From contig JAQUEZ010000044.1 in NCBI GenBank assembly GCA_028684915.1, positions 1 to 37,898 of the forward strand: a stretch of DNA of 37,898 nucleotides. The letters are read 5' to 3'. A model generated the notes under the pieces. The model saw only the letters and a list, made by a program, of their open reading frames with translations, was not told the origin of the DNA and searched no databases. Made by a program: the position numbers and the translations under genes. This DNA is from Desulfobulbus sp. (lineage in GTDB: Bacteria > Desulfobacterota > Desulfobulbia > Desulfobulbales > Desulfobulbaceae). Below are positions 15,949-24,765 of the stretch, piece by piece. Position 1 is the first letter of the stretch. Each line of letters begins with the position of its first letter.

Positions 15949-17343
15949 ATGTACAGAAAAACAAAACGCATCCATTTTGTAGGTATTGGCGGCATCGGTA
16001 TGTCGGGCATTGCCGAGCTCCTTTTAAGCCTCGGCTACCGGGTAAGCGGCTCCGATCTGCGCTCTACCGACATCACCATCCGCCTTGAACAACTCGGGGC
16101 GGTCATTCACGAGGGCCATCATGCCGATTGGGTAGCCAGTGCGGATGTGGTGGTGACCTCAACTGCCATCGCGGCCGATAACCCGGAAGTCACGGCGGCC
16201 CTTGAAGCGCATGTACCGGTTGTGCAGCGGGCGGAAATGCTGGCCGAGTTGATGCGGCTGAAAAAGTACGGTATTGCGGTGGCCGGTAGCCACGGCAAAA
16301 CCTCAACCACCTCCATGGTGGCGGCAGTTCTTGCCGAGGCCGCATTTGATCCAACCGTGGTGGTTGGTGGCAAAGTTCATAGCCTGGGCAGTAACGCCAA
16401 GCTTGGCCAAGGCGAATTTTTGGTCGCCGAGGCCGACGAGAGCGACGGCTCCTTTCTCAAACTGTCCCCGGTGATCGAGGTCGTGACCAATATCGATCTT
16501 GAACACCTCGATTATTACCGGGACATCGAACACATCAAAGACATTTTCCTTGAGTTCATCGGCCGGTTGCCCTTTTACGGCGTGGCGGTGGTCTGTCTCG
16601 ATGATGATAATGTGGCCCAACTTCTGCCGCGTATTCAAAAACGGATCATCACCTACGGCCTGACGGAACAGGCCGAGGTGCAGGCAATCAAGATTACCTC
16701 CGGCAACGGTACTTCCAAGTTTACTGTCCGTTATAACGGCAAGGAATTAGGCGAAATTCATCTGAATCGACCGGGAAAACACCTGGTGTACAACAGTCTG
16801 GCAGCAGTTTGTGTGGGGCTGGAGCTAGAGATCGATTTTCGAGTTATTGCCGATGCCCTAGAGGGGTTTCAAGGGGTACAGCGCCGGATGCAGGTCAAGG
16901 GTGAGGAAGGGGGCGTTCTGGTGATCGACGATTATGGCCATCACCCCACCGAGATTCGGGCAACCCTGGATGCGGTGCGCGAAGGCTGGCCGGAACGTCG
17001 GGTTGTGGTAGCTTTTCAGCCCCATCGCTACAGCCGGACCAAGGGGTTGTTTGCCGAGTTCACCACGGCCTTTCGGCGGACGGATGTTTTGGTGCTTACC
17101 GATATCTACCCTGCTGGTGAAAAGCCGATCGAAGGAATCAGTTCCCAATCGCTTCAGGATGCCATCAGACAACATGGTCAGCGGCAGACCCATTTTATCA
17201 GCCAATTGGTGCAGAAGCCCGAAGAACTGCTGCCCTTGCTGCAACCTGGTGATCTGCTTTTGACTCTGGGAGCTGGTAACATCGTCCGTTGCGGTGAAGA
17301 GGTGTTGACCCTGCTGCACAAGTCGTCGGAGACGCGCCCATGA
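15949..17343 (+). CDS. murC: UDP-N-acetylmuramate--L-alanine ligase MurC
   Basis: MurC joins L-alanine to UDP-MurNAc in the cytoplasm, the first peptide-forming step. It has the N-terminal HFVGIGGIGMSGIAELL, the P-loop GSHGKTSTTSMVA, EADESDGSFL, NIDLEHLDYY, and the C-terminal DDYGHHPTEIRATL with FQPHRYSR. At 464 residues it is the normal length. Its final bases overlap the murB start (ATGA, 17340-17343). Confidence 0.97.
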   Translation: MYRKTKRIHFVGIGGIGMSGIAELLLSLGYRVSGSDLRSTDITIRLEQLGAVIHEGHHADWVASADVVVTSTAIAADNPEVTAALEAHVPVVQRAEMLAELMRLKKYGIAVAGSHGKTSTTSMVAAVLAEAAFDPTVVVGGKVHSLGSNAKLGQGEFLVAEADESDGSFLKLSPVIEVVTNIDLEHLDYYRDIEHIKDIFLEFIGRLPFYGVAVVCLDDDNVAQLLPRIQKRIITYGLTEQAEVQAIKITSGNGTSKFTVRYNGKELGEIHLNRPGKHLVYNSLAAVCVGLELEIDFRVIADALEGFQGVQRRMQVKGEEGGVLVIDDYGHHPTEIRATLDAVREGWPERRVVVAFQPHRYSRTKGLFAEFTTAFRRTDVLVLTDIYPAGEKPIEGISSQSLQDAIRQHGQRQTHFISQLVQKPEELLPLLQPGDLLLTLGAGNIVRCGEEVLTLLHKSSETRP

Positions 17344-18269
17344 ACGAACAACAGCGTCAGCAGCTGCACACACTCTGTTCGAAAGTGACCTGGGAGGCCA
17401 ACATGGCCGCCTATTCCACCTTTCGTGCCGGTGGTGTTGTCGAGGCCTTCGCAGAGGTTTGTTCCGAAGATGAGCTGATTGCGTTGTTGCCCTGGTTGAA
17501 CCAGGAACAGATTCCCTGGCAGGTGATTGGTGGCGGTTCCAACATCCTTGTGGCCACCCGGCGGAACCCGGGCGTATTCATCCGGCTACGGGGATCTGTA
17601 CGGGAGTCTTTTGTCGTTGATCAGGCAAAAAAAGGGAAGGGTCCAGTGCTCGTTCGCGTTGCTGCCGGATGCAGTCTGCCGGCCTTTGTCGGCTGGTGCA
17701 GTAAAAATAGCCTGGATGGCCTGACCTTTATGGCCGGTATTCCCGGCTCGGTCGGCGGTGCGGTCCGCATGAATGCCGGCGCCTTCGGCCATTCGATCGG
17801 CGAGCGGGTTCAGTTGGTGCGCTGTGTTGGTGCCTCGGGAAAAATTTGTGAGATTCCGCGGGAAAAGATGTGTTTTTCCTACCGCTCCACCCGTCTACCC
17901 AGGGAAAAAGAAGCTGCAATGTTCATCACCGGAGTGCTGCTCAACCTGCAACACGGTGATCAGGCACAAATTAGTCACAAATGTCGGGATATTATCAGCC
18001 AGCGTAAACAAAAACAGCCCCAGGGGGTCGCTTCGGCCGGTTCTTTTTTTAAAAATCCTGCCGGCGATTTTGCCGGACGCCTGATCGAAAGCGCCGGCCT
18101 TAAGGGGCTAGCCCAGGGAAAGGCCATGGTGTCGCCCAGACACGCCAATTTTATCGTCAACACCGGCGGTGCCCTCCCCGAGGATATCGTCGCCTTGATG
18201 GAAAAGGTGCGGCAAACGGTTTTGCAGCAATCCGGCGTCCTTTTGGAGCCGGAAGTTCGGATTTTTTAA
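17340..18269 (+). CDS. murB: UDP-N-acetylenolpyruvoylglucosamine reductase MurB
   Basis: MurB reduces UDP-GlcNAc-enolpyruvate to UDP-MurNAc using NADPH and bound FAD. The FAD-domain motifs GGGSNILV and GIPGSVGGAVRMNAGAFG are present. The C-terminal SAGSFFKNP segment supplies the catalytic serine of the shorter MurB class, followed by ESAGLKGL and HANFIVNTGGA. At 309 residues it fits that class. It is translationally coupled to murC by a 4-base overlap. No ddl gene follows, unlike in many dcw clusters. Confidence 0.96.
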   Translation: MNEQQRQQLHTLCSKVTWEANMAAYSTFRAGGVVEAFAEVCSEDELIALLPWLNQEQIPWQVIGGGSNILVATRRNPGVFIRLRGSVRESFVVDQAKKGKGPVLVRVAAGCSLPAFVGWCSKNSLDGLTFMAGIPGSVGGAVRMNAGAFGHSIGERVQLVRCVGASGKICEIPREKMCFSYRSTRLPREKEAAMFITGVLLNLQHGDQAQISHKCRDIISQRKQKQPQGVASAGSFFKNPAGDFAGRLIESAGLKGLAQGKAMVSPRHANFIVNTGGALPEDIVALMEKVRQTVLQQSGVLLEPEVRIF

Positions 18270-18288
18270 GCGTTTTGTTGTTGGGCTG

Positions 18289-19230
18289 ATGGCGATTTAT
18301 ACTCCCCGGCAGGCATCGTCCCGTCCACGCAAACGTGGCAGGAAACCGAAGTGGACGGACAAATTACGCCGAATATTTCCGCGGCGGCCAGTCAAATTAC
18401 CACCACCGCCACGACCACAGGCGGTGGTCACCGGGGCGCAACGCAGCTGGCGATGGAAACAGCTGTTCGGTAACCTGTTTTTAACCGGACTCCTGTTCCT
18501 GATTACCGCAACTCTGCTATGGATGGGGGGACGTTGGCTGCTGAGTTCCGATGTGTTCCGGCTCTCGGATATCCGTATCACCGGAGAGCAAATGGTCAGC
18601 GAGCGCCAGATTCTTGATCTGGCAGGGCTGCAGCAGGGCGGCAATCTCCTGCACTTTGATGCTGTGCGCGCCAAAGAGTGGATCGAATCGCTGGCTTGGG
18701 TGGAGCATGTGGATATTCACACCCAGTGGCCCTCGACGGTTGAGATAGTGGTGAGCGAGAACCAACCGTTTGCCCTCGTCAATGTGGAAGAGGGCAAGGA
18801 ACACCACCTGTATTACCTGAGTCAATCTGGCCATCTTTTTGTCGAGGTCGAGCAGGGGCAAGAGCTCGATTATCCGGTGATAACCGGAGTCATGGCTGGC
18901 AAGGATGTTAATGCGGGGCAATTTGTCGAGGGCAGTTTGGCGGCTTCGGCGGGACAACTGCTCAAGGTTGCGGCCAGGGGCAATACCGTATTGCCGATCC
19001 AGGCCATATCCGAGGTGCATGTCGATGAGGGCAAGGGGGTGATCCTCTACCTTGTTGACCGTCCCTTCCCGGTGTACTTCGGAACCGATCGGCTGCAGAC
19101 AAAGTATTATCGGTTAGTCAGGGTACTTGAACAGTTGTATTTGAAGAAATTGGTAGATGCCGTTAAAGAAATTCGAATGGATTATATAGATGATAAAGTC
19201 TTGGTTACCGGAGCCCAAATTGACGGATGA
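18289..19230 (+). CDS. ftsQ: Cell division protein FtsQ with a long basic cytoplasmic tail
   Basis: FtsQ is a bitopic divisome protein that scaffolds FtsL and FtsB in the periplasm. A 60-residue cytoplasmic tail precedes the membrane helix (about 61-80). A POTRA domain follows, recognisable from LSDIRITGEQMVSERQILD and SLAWVEHVDIHTQWPSTV, then the beta domain with a C-terminal KYYRLVRVLEQL-type segment. The tail is strikingly basic: by eye 18 Arg/Lys against one Asp in the first 57 residues, with a PRKRGRKPK stretch at 13-21 resembling an AT-hook and a proline run at 38-41. The 313-residue length is normal to slightly long. Its end overlaps the ftsA frame by 41 bases. Confidence 0.92.
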   Translation: MAIYTPRQASSRPRKRGRKPKWTDKLRRIFPRRPVKLPPPPRPQAVVTGAQRSWRWKQLFGNLFLTGLLFLITATLLWMGGRWLLSSDVFRLSDIRITGEQMVSERQILDLAGLQQGGNLLHFDAVRAKEWIESLAWVEHVDIHTQWPSTVEIVVSENQPFALVNVEEGKEHHLYYLSQSGHLFVEVEQGQELDYPVITGVMAGKDVNAGQFVEGSLAASAGQLLKVAARGNTVLPIQAISEVHVDEGKGVILYLVDRPFPVYFGTDRLQTKYYRLVRVLEQLYLKKLVDAVKEIRMDYIDDKVLVTGAQIDG

Positions 19231-20458
19231 GGAGTTGGAAGAACAGGAACCACGTGAGCCGGGTGAGCTGGTAGCGGGCCTGGATATTGGAACCACTAAG
19301 GTCTGCGCCATGATCGGCGAAGTGTTTGACGATCATGTGGAGGTCATCGGTGTGGGCACTGCCGCCTCTACGGGTATGAAAAAAGGCGTGGTGGTCAATA
19401 TAGAATCCACGGTCAAGTCAATCCGTCAGGCCGTTGAGACCGCATCTGATATGGCTGGGTGCGATATCGAATCGGTGTATGTCGGTATTGCTGGCAACCA
19501 TATTAAAGGGTTCAACTCACCGGGCATTATTGCCATCAATAATCAGGAGATCCGGGAGCAGGATATCGAGGCTGTGATCCAGGCCGCCCAGACGGTGAAG
19601 ATCTCGGATAACCAGCAGATCATCCATGTCTTACCCCAGGAGTACATGGTCGATGATCATACCGGTATCCAGAATCCCCTTGGTATGACAGGGGTTCGCC
19701 TGGTGACCAACGTCCATATAGTCACCGCCGACGTCACCGCGTTGCATAATGTGGTAACCAGTTGTAACCGGTCCGGACTCAATGTGTCGGAGATTGTGCT
19801 CGAGTCGGTGGCCTCTTCGTTGACCGTGCTCAACAAGGATGAAATGGAACTCGGCGTTGCCCTGATCGATATTGGCGGCGGCACCACTGATCTTGCCATC
19901 TTCTGCAATGGGACCATTAAACATACCTGGGAGCTGGCACTGGGCGGCAACAATCTAACCAGTGATCTTTCTGTGGGATTGCGCACGCCGTTGCTGGAGG
20001 CCGAAGAACTGAAATATCTTTACGGTGGTGCCCTGTCCACGATGATCAAGGAAAACCACATCATCGAGGTGCCCACGGTAGGGGATCGCAAACCACGCAA
20101 GGTGTCTCAGCGGATCATGGTTGAGATTCTTGAAGCAAGGATGGAAGAGATTCTGCAGATGGTCAATAAAAACCTCTGCGCTTCCGGTTATCGTAACCGG
20201 ATCAACGCCGGTATTGTTATTACCGGTGGTACGGCCCTGTTGGCCAACATTGTTGAGATGGCCGAGCAGGTCTTTGACCTGCCAGTACGCATCGGCTACC
20301 CCCATGGGGTAACAGGGCGGATTGAAGAGATTCATTCGCCCCGATGTACTACCGGTGTCGGCCTGGTTCTTCACGGGAGCAAGGCAAAAACCTATGTGCC
20401 CAAAGAGACCGGAGGTATGGTCAGCAAGTTTAAAAACTGGGTAAAAAATATCGTCTAA
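19190..20458 (+). CDS. ftsA: Cell division protein FtsA
   Basis: FtsA is the actin-like ATPase that tethers FtsZ filaments to the inner membrane and recruits the divisome. Seen are the phosphate-1 motif LDIGTTKVCAMIGE, the 1C-domain region, phosphate-2 IDIGGGTTDLAIF, adenosine-motif residues in ITGGTALLANI, and a C-terminal amphipathic helix MVSKFKNWVKNIV that is the membrane-targeting sequence. The ATG at 19190 adds an acidic N-terminal extension (about 25 residues rich in Glu/Asp) and overlaps ftsQ by 41 bases. In-frame TTG codons near 19220-19235 are alternative starts. The length is 422 residues. Confidence 0.95.
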   Translation: MIKSWLPEPKLTDEELEEQEPREPGELVAGLDIGTTKVCAMIGEVFDDHVEVIGVGTAASTGMKKGVVVNIESTVKSIRQAVETASDMAGCDIESVYVGIAGNHIKGFNSPGIIAINNQEIREQDIEAVIQAAQTVKISDNQQIIHVLPQEYMVDDHTGIQNPLGMTGVRLVTNVHIVTADVTALHNVVTSCNRSGLNVSEIVLESVASSLTVLNKDEMELGVALIDIGGGTTDLAIFCNGTIKHTWELALGGNNLTSDLSVGLRTPLLEAEELKYLYGGALSTMIKENHIIEVPTVGDRKPRKVSQRIMVEILEARMEEILQMVNKNLCASGYRNRINAGIVITGGTALLANIVEMAEQVFDLPVRIGYPHGVTGRIEEIHSPRCTTGVGLVLHGSKAKTYVPKETGGMVSKFKNWVKNIV

Positions 20459-20578
20459 ATAGACAAGGATTTGTCGGCCCCGCACGCTTGAGAAAATGAT
20501 GTTGTGGGTTGTTTACCCTGAAGTTTTCTTCAAGGATGGTCGAGGATTATGACTTGTTGCGGGCGTAACAGATTTCCC

Positions 20579-20607
20579 TTTGGTCCCAAGCAGTGCAATG
20601 GTATAGA
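20579..20607 (+). promoter_or_regulatory. Possible ftsZ-proximal promoter
   Basis: The 190-base gap between ftsA and ftsZ is large for this tightly packed operon. A weak -10-like TATAGA (20602-20607) with TTGGTC (20580-20585) 16 bases upstream could drive extra ftsZ transcription. The match is poor and the call rests largely on the gap. Confidence 0.25.
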
Positions 20608-20648
20608 AAAGGGATATTAATCAGAAAATGAATTCTGGGGAGAATAAC

Positions 20649-21854
20649 ATGCCGTTCAGAATGGCCGAAGAAGAATCCGTGGCAGTTATCAAGGTTATCG
20701 GCGTTGGTGGTGGTGGCGGCAATGCCATTAATACCATGGTTGAAAGCCGTTTGGCTGGCGTGCAGTTCATCGCCGCTAATACAGATATGCAGGCTTTGGA
20801 AAAGTCACGCGCAGATATCCGGCTGCAGCTTGGGCCGGGAATCACCAAAGGCATGGGCGCCGGTGCTGACCCGGAAATGGGTCGTGAGGCTGCCCAGGAA
20901 AGTTATGAGGATTTGCAGGCCGTGCTCAAAGGCGCGGATATGGTTTTTATCACCGCCGGCCTCGGTGGTGGGACCGGAACCGGTGCCGCTCCGGTTATTG
21001 CCAAACTGAGCAAGGAGTCCGGAGCCCTGACCGTTTCCGTTGTCACCAAGCCCTTCTATTTTGAGGCAAAAAACCGGATGCGCAACGCCGAATCCGGCTG
21101 GGATCGGCTTAAGGAGTTTTCCGATACCATTATTACCGTGCCCAATGATCGTCTGCTCAGCCTGATGAACAAAAATTCCACTCTGGTGGATATGATGCAG
21201 ATGGTCGACAATGTGCTCCTGCAGGCGGTCAAGGGGATCACCGACCTGATCAATCTGCCGGGTCATATCAACGTTGACTTTGCCGACTTGAAAACGGTTA
21301 TGAAAGAAGTCGGTCCGGCCATCATGGGGACCGGTGCGGCAGCAGGCGAAAATCGGGCTACCGAGGCCGCCAAGCGTGCCATCGACAACCAGCTGCTTGA
21401 GGATGTGGGCATCGACGGTGCCCGCGGTATCCTGATTAACATCTCCGCGGCCAAGGAAACGTTGACCATGAACGAGTTCATGGAAGCCTCCGCTTTGATC
21501 CAAGAGAAGGCCCACGACGATGCCAACATTATTATCGGTGCTCTGTTCGACGAGTCCTTGGGCGAGGAACTGCGGGTTACGGTTATCGCCACCGGTATTT
21601 CCAGTATAGAGGAACCCGAGATCTCCCAACTGGAAATGGTTCGTGCCCGTGCCGTACAGGCCCCACCGATTTCCACTCGTTCCCGAATGTCTCGTGCATC
21701 CGAGGAGGATATGGTGATCGATAACGGTCCGGTGAGTATCGCCCGCCCTAATCCAAAACCAAAGGGCACTTTGCTTATGCCTAAACCGGTTTTTGAGGAT
21801 CACGAGTTCAACGAATACGACGAACCTGCCTATTTGCGTAAAAAAGCCAACTGA
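20649..21854 (+). CDS. ftsZ: Cell division protein FtsZ
   Basis: FtsZ is the tubulin-like GTPase that forms the Z ring. It contains [13 protein letters not shown], the tubulin signature [13 protein letters not shown], the T7 synergy loop [11 protein letters not shown] and a C-terminal conserved peptide [11 protein letters not shown], which binds FtsA and similar partners. I prefer the ATG at 20649, preceded by GGGGAG at an ideal distance, giving 401 residues. An in-frame ATG at 20628 lies upstream of that site and would add 7 residues. It is the last gene of the dcw operon. Confidence 0.98.
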   Translation: MPFRMAEEESVAVIKVIGVGGGGGNAINTMVESRLAGVQFIAANTDMQALEKSRADIRLQLGPGITKGMGAGADPEMGREAAQESYEDLQAVLKGADMVFITAGLGGGTGTGAAPVIAKLSKESGALTVSVVTKPFYFEAKNRMRNAESGWDRLKEFSDTIITVPNDRLLSLMNKNSTLVDMMQMVDNVLLQAVKGITDLINLPGHINVDFADLKTVMKEVGPAIMGTGAAAGENRATEAAKRAIDNQLLEDVGIDGARGILINISAAKETLTMNEFMEASALIQEKAHDDANIIIGALFDESLGEELRVTVIATGISSIEEPEISQLEMVRARAVQAPPISTRSRMSRASEEDMVIDNGPVSIARPNPKPKGTLLMPKPVFEDHEFNEYDEPAYLRKKAN

Positions 21855-21904
21855 CAGCGAAATGCATTGCCCGGTTTGATCCGGGGTGTATTTTTCTCAG
21901 ACCG

Positions 21905-21946
21905 AACAGGGGGACTATCTCATGATGATATTCCCCTGTTTTTTAT
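21905..21946 (+). terminator. Rho-independent terminator after ftsZ
   Basis: AACAGGGG (21905-21912) pairs with CCCCTGTT (21933-21940), and the stem is followed by TTTTATT. It lies 50 bases after the ftsZ stop and marks the end of the dcw transcript. Confidence 0.85.
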
Positions 21947-22055
21947 TGAGGAGAAGGGAGAATCTGCACCAGAGGATAAGAGGTGCCTGTTCTCTACGAG
22001 TTGTATATTAAAAGGATGAGGTAATTGCGTTCAATGACGATGGCAATCGAGCGGA

Positions 22056-22631
22056 ATGCGTAGGTTAATTTTCCTTATTGTATATGTAGCCGGTGTGGTG
22101 TGCGGGAGTCAGAGCCAATGCCTTGCTGGATATAGTTATTATTCGAGCAAGACCACTACACGTTCTACCGTGAGGCATTCTACTTCGTACACTCCACGTC
22201 GTATCGGTGGTAATAGAGCCAAAAATACAATGTGTTCGCTTTCTGCACCGGAAGAGACGGTCGGGAGATCGGAAAAAATCGGTACAGGAAAATTTGCAAA
22301 TAATTGTGTGCTGTATCTAAGGAATGGTGTGGGGATCAATCTCCCTAAAAAAAATCTGAGCTCTTTTAGAAGTAAGTTGTCGATAATCAATAGCAATATA
22401 CCGATACCCGGAGAGGTCGCTGTTATAAAGATTAACAGAGGGTCATACGCAAAAATTGGCCACCTTGCTGAAGTGGTTTTTGTGGACCGCAACCTTAACG
22501 GGGCCACAATCCGCCTTCGCGAAGCAAATTTTCCTTCATCTGGTTACTTCATAAGAACGATTGTTGCTGAAAATATCGATAATGCAGAAAAGAACGCCAA
22601 TATCGTTGGGTATTACCAGCCGGAGCAATAA
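22056..22631 (+). CDS. Secreted CHAP/NlpC-P60-like protein, possible peptidoglycan hydrolase
   Basis: This is a 191-residue exported protein with a signal peptide (residues 1-24, MRRLIFLIVYVAG then SQCLA). A Ser/Thr/Arg-rich spacer precedes a domain resembling the CHAP fold: a cysteine in NNCVLYLR (C84), a histidine in KIGHLAEVVFVD (H136) and a polar RLREANFP (E156, N158). The order Cys, His, Glu/Asn is that of CHAP cysteine amidases or endopeptidases. This suggests a periplasmic cell-wall hydrolase, but the match is by eye. Base composition is visibly more A+T-rich than the neighbours, and no strong ribosome binding site precedes the ATG, which hints at a separate origin. It follows the ftsZ terminator, so it has its own transcription. 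Confidence 0.6.
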   Translation: MRRLIFLIVYVAGVVCGSQSQCLAGYSYYSSKTTTRSTVRHSTSYTPRRIGGNRAKNTMCSLSAPEETVGRSEKIGTGKFANNCVLYLRNGVGINLPKKNLSSFRSKLSIINSNIPIPGEVAVIKINRGSYAKIGHLAEVVFVDRNLNGATIRLREANFPSSGYFIRTIVAENIDNAEKNANIVGYYQPEQ

Positions 22632-23026
22632 GATTTTCCATTAATTATTTTTTGGATTTTCATCCGTCCACCTGGTGTCTTTGACTACGCCGTGATTATC
22701 CAAAGACCTTGTCCCTGTTGCCCGATACTCAATACAGCCCGATCTCCTCTGCCGTCTCGCCTTCCCCCCTATTTCTTAAAAGGCTGTACTTGTAAGTCCG
22801 GATTGACTACTATCGACGAGGCGAGTTGGATGGATCCTTGTCCGGTGTCTGTGGTCTTCTTCATTCAGCGATTTCGGCTGTTTTCATAAAGGTGTTCAAG
22901 TTCAATGGGGTGGAAACATTTTCCTTTTTGTTTTTCGTTTGGGCGTAATACAGGGGGCCATGGCCGGTATTGGTTGCAACGATTCGGCGTGTTCTTTTTT
23001 TCGTCCACCTCCTTGGTCGTGACACC
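22632..23026. other. Intergenic stretch with no recognised feature
   Basis: About 395 bases between the CHAP-like gene and the radical SAM gene. I see no convincing coding frame, tRNA, terminator hairpin with T-run, or repeat. It presumably holds the promoter of the radical SAM-kinase pair, but I cannot point to it. Confidence 0.5.
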
Positions 23027-24763
23027 ATGTCAGCCCGTTTAATCGAAGAAATCGGCACCTTGCGTAAGAAGTGGAAGGATCAGTTGCCGGTAGCACTGCT
23101 CTATCCCAATACCTACCCGGTGGCCGTCTCCAATCTTGGCTATCAGCTGGTGTATACGTTGCTCAACCAGATGGCCGGGGTGGTCTGTGAACGATTTGTC
23201 TATCCGGAACAAGGAGAGGGGCTGCGTTCTCTTGAATCCTCCCGCCCATTGAGCGATTTTCCCCTGGTGTTCGGTTCGATTTCTTTTGAGCATGACTTTC
23301 CTCGCCTGGCCGCCATGCTCGCAGCCGGCGGCATTCCGCCCTTTGCCGCCGACCGGGCTTCTTCGATATCCGCCGGTGATCCCCTGGTGGTTTTGGGTGG
23401 TGTTGGGGTGTTCATGAATCCCGAACCCCTCGCCCTGTTTGCCGATTTGATGGTGATCGGAGAGGCTGAACCGGTGCTGGAAACCCTGATGAGCCACCTG
23501 CAGGACTACGCTGGCACCGATCGTGGCACGCTGCTCACCCAAATTGCCACAGCCCTGCCCGGTTGCTATGTGCCAGGATTCTACCATCTGAGTTACGACG
23601 AACAGGGCGCAGTGGAAAAGATCGAGGTTGACCCGGGGATACCAGCGCGGGTTTTAAAGGTGATTGCCCCTGAGATGGCTCAGGCTGCGCATTCGACCCT
23701 GCTCTCTCCGGAGGCGGAGTTGGGAATGTACATGGTGGAACTTGGCCGTGGCTGTAGTCGTGGTTGCCGCTTCTGTGCCGCAGGTTTCATTTATAGGCCG
23801 CCCAGGCTCTGGTCGGCGGAGTCGATTCTGGCCGGACTTGAAGATCGACCGCCGCAGATGCATCGGATAGGTTTGCTCGGCATGGAGATGGTGAGCGAGG
23901 AGACCGTGGACAAGATTAGTGGGTATCTCCAGTCCCACGGCTGTGCCCTGTCCTTTTCCTCTTTGCGCGCGGATCGCATCACTGAAAAAACTTTGCAACT
24001 GTTGGCCGCCTCGGAGCTTAAAAGCGTGGCCATCGCAGCCGATGGCGCCTCTGAACGTCTTCGCCATCTGATCAACAAGGGACTGCGTGAGGAGGATCTG
24101 CTTTCAGCAGCCGAACGATTGGTCGGAGCGGGCATCTTTCACTTGAAACTCTACGTGATGATCGGCCTACCCACCGAAACCGAGCACGACCTGGAGGAAC
24201 TGATCCAACTGGTGGAAAAGCTCCAGGAGCGAATCCTGCCGATTGGCAGGGAGAGGGGCCGGGTTTCGGAGCTGGCCTTGTCGATCAACTGCTTTGTCCC
24301 CAAACCCTGGACACCCTTTCAGTATTGTGCTTTTGGCGGCTTAGAAGACGAGCAGACGAAAGAGGAAAATGTTGAATCAGCGTTGAGTGGACTGAAAAAA
24401 AAGATTCGCTTTATTCGTCAGGGGCTCGCCCATCTTTCCAACCTGCACCTCAAGTTCGATCATCCCGAACAGGCCCTGCAGCAAGCGGTTTTTTCCCGCG
24501 CGGATCGACGTATTGGTCCGGCCCTTTTGGATATTGGTATCGGCAAATCTTCCTTTAAACAGGCCATGCGTCAGCACAATCTCGAACCCTGGCAGTACGC
24601 GATTCGCTCCAGGACCGAATTGGAACCTATGTGCTGGGAAGTGCTGGACCATGGGATCCGCGCCGGCCACCTGTGGCAGGAATACCAGCGTGCCTTGGCA
24701 GGCAAATATACCCGTCCCTGTGAACCGGCCGTATGCCGTCGCTGTGGTGTCTGTGGAGAGTGA
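23027..24763 (+). CDS. B12-binding-type radical SAM protein
   Basis: This 578-residue protein combines an N-terminal cobalamin-binding-like domain with a radical SAM core. The N-terminal half includes VALLYPNTYPVAVSNLGYQL, GSISFEHDF, LVVLGGVGVFMNPEP and VIGEAEPV. The iron-sulfur cluster motif is C243-x3-C247-x2-C250 in RGCSRGCRFCAAGFIYRP, followed by SLRADRITEKTLQLLAAS. It resembles a widespread uncharacterised radical SAM family whose members often carry an extra C-terminal DUF2344 domain, not evident here. It ends in a cysteine cluster (CRRCGVC). ATG 23027 is chosen over an upstream in-frame start. The histidine kinase gene starts 2 bases after its stop. The substrate is unknown. Confidence 0.85.
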   Translation: MSARLIEEIGTLRKKWKDQLPVALLYPNTYPVAVSNLGYQLVYTLLNQMAGVVCERFVYPEQGEGLRSLESSRPLSDFPLVFGSISFEHDFPRLAAMLAAGGIPPFAADRASSISAGDPLVVLGGVGVFMNPEPLALFADLMVIGEAEPVLETLMSHLQDYAGTDRGTLLTQIATALPGCYVPGFYHLSYDEQGAVEKIEVDPGIPARVLKVIAPEMAQAAHSTLLSPEAELGMYMVELGRGCSRGCRFCAAGFIYRPPRLWSAESILAGLEDRPPQMHRIGLLGMEMVSEETVDKISGYLQSHGCALSFSSLRADRITEKTLQLLAASELKSVAIAADGASERLRHLINKGLREEDLLSAAERLVGAGIFHLKLYVMIGLPTETEHDLEELIQLVEKLQERILPIGRERGRVSELALSINCFVPKPWTPFQYCAFGGLEDEQTKEENVESALSGLKKKIRFIRQGLAHLSNLHLKFDHPEQALQQAVFSRADRRIGPALLDIGIGKSSFKQAMRQHNLEPWQYAIRSRTELEPMCWEVLDHGIRAGHLWQEYQRALAGKYTRPCEPAVCRRCGVCGE

Positions 24764-24765
24764 GC

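Noticed and set aside
20805..21803. 332-codon open frame on the minus strand
   Set aside because: It lies wholly antisense to ftsZ, has no recognisable domain or ribosome binding site, and its openness follows from the codon usage of ftsZ.
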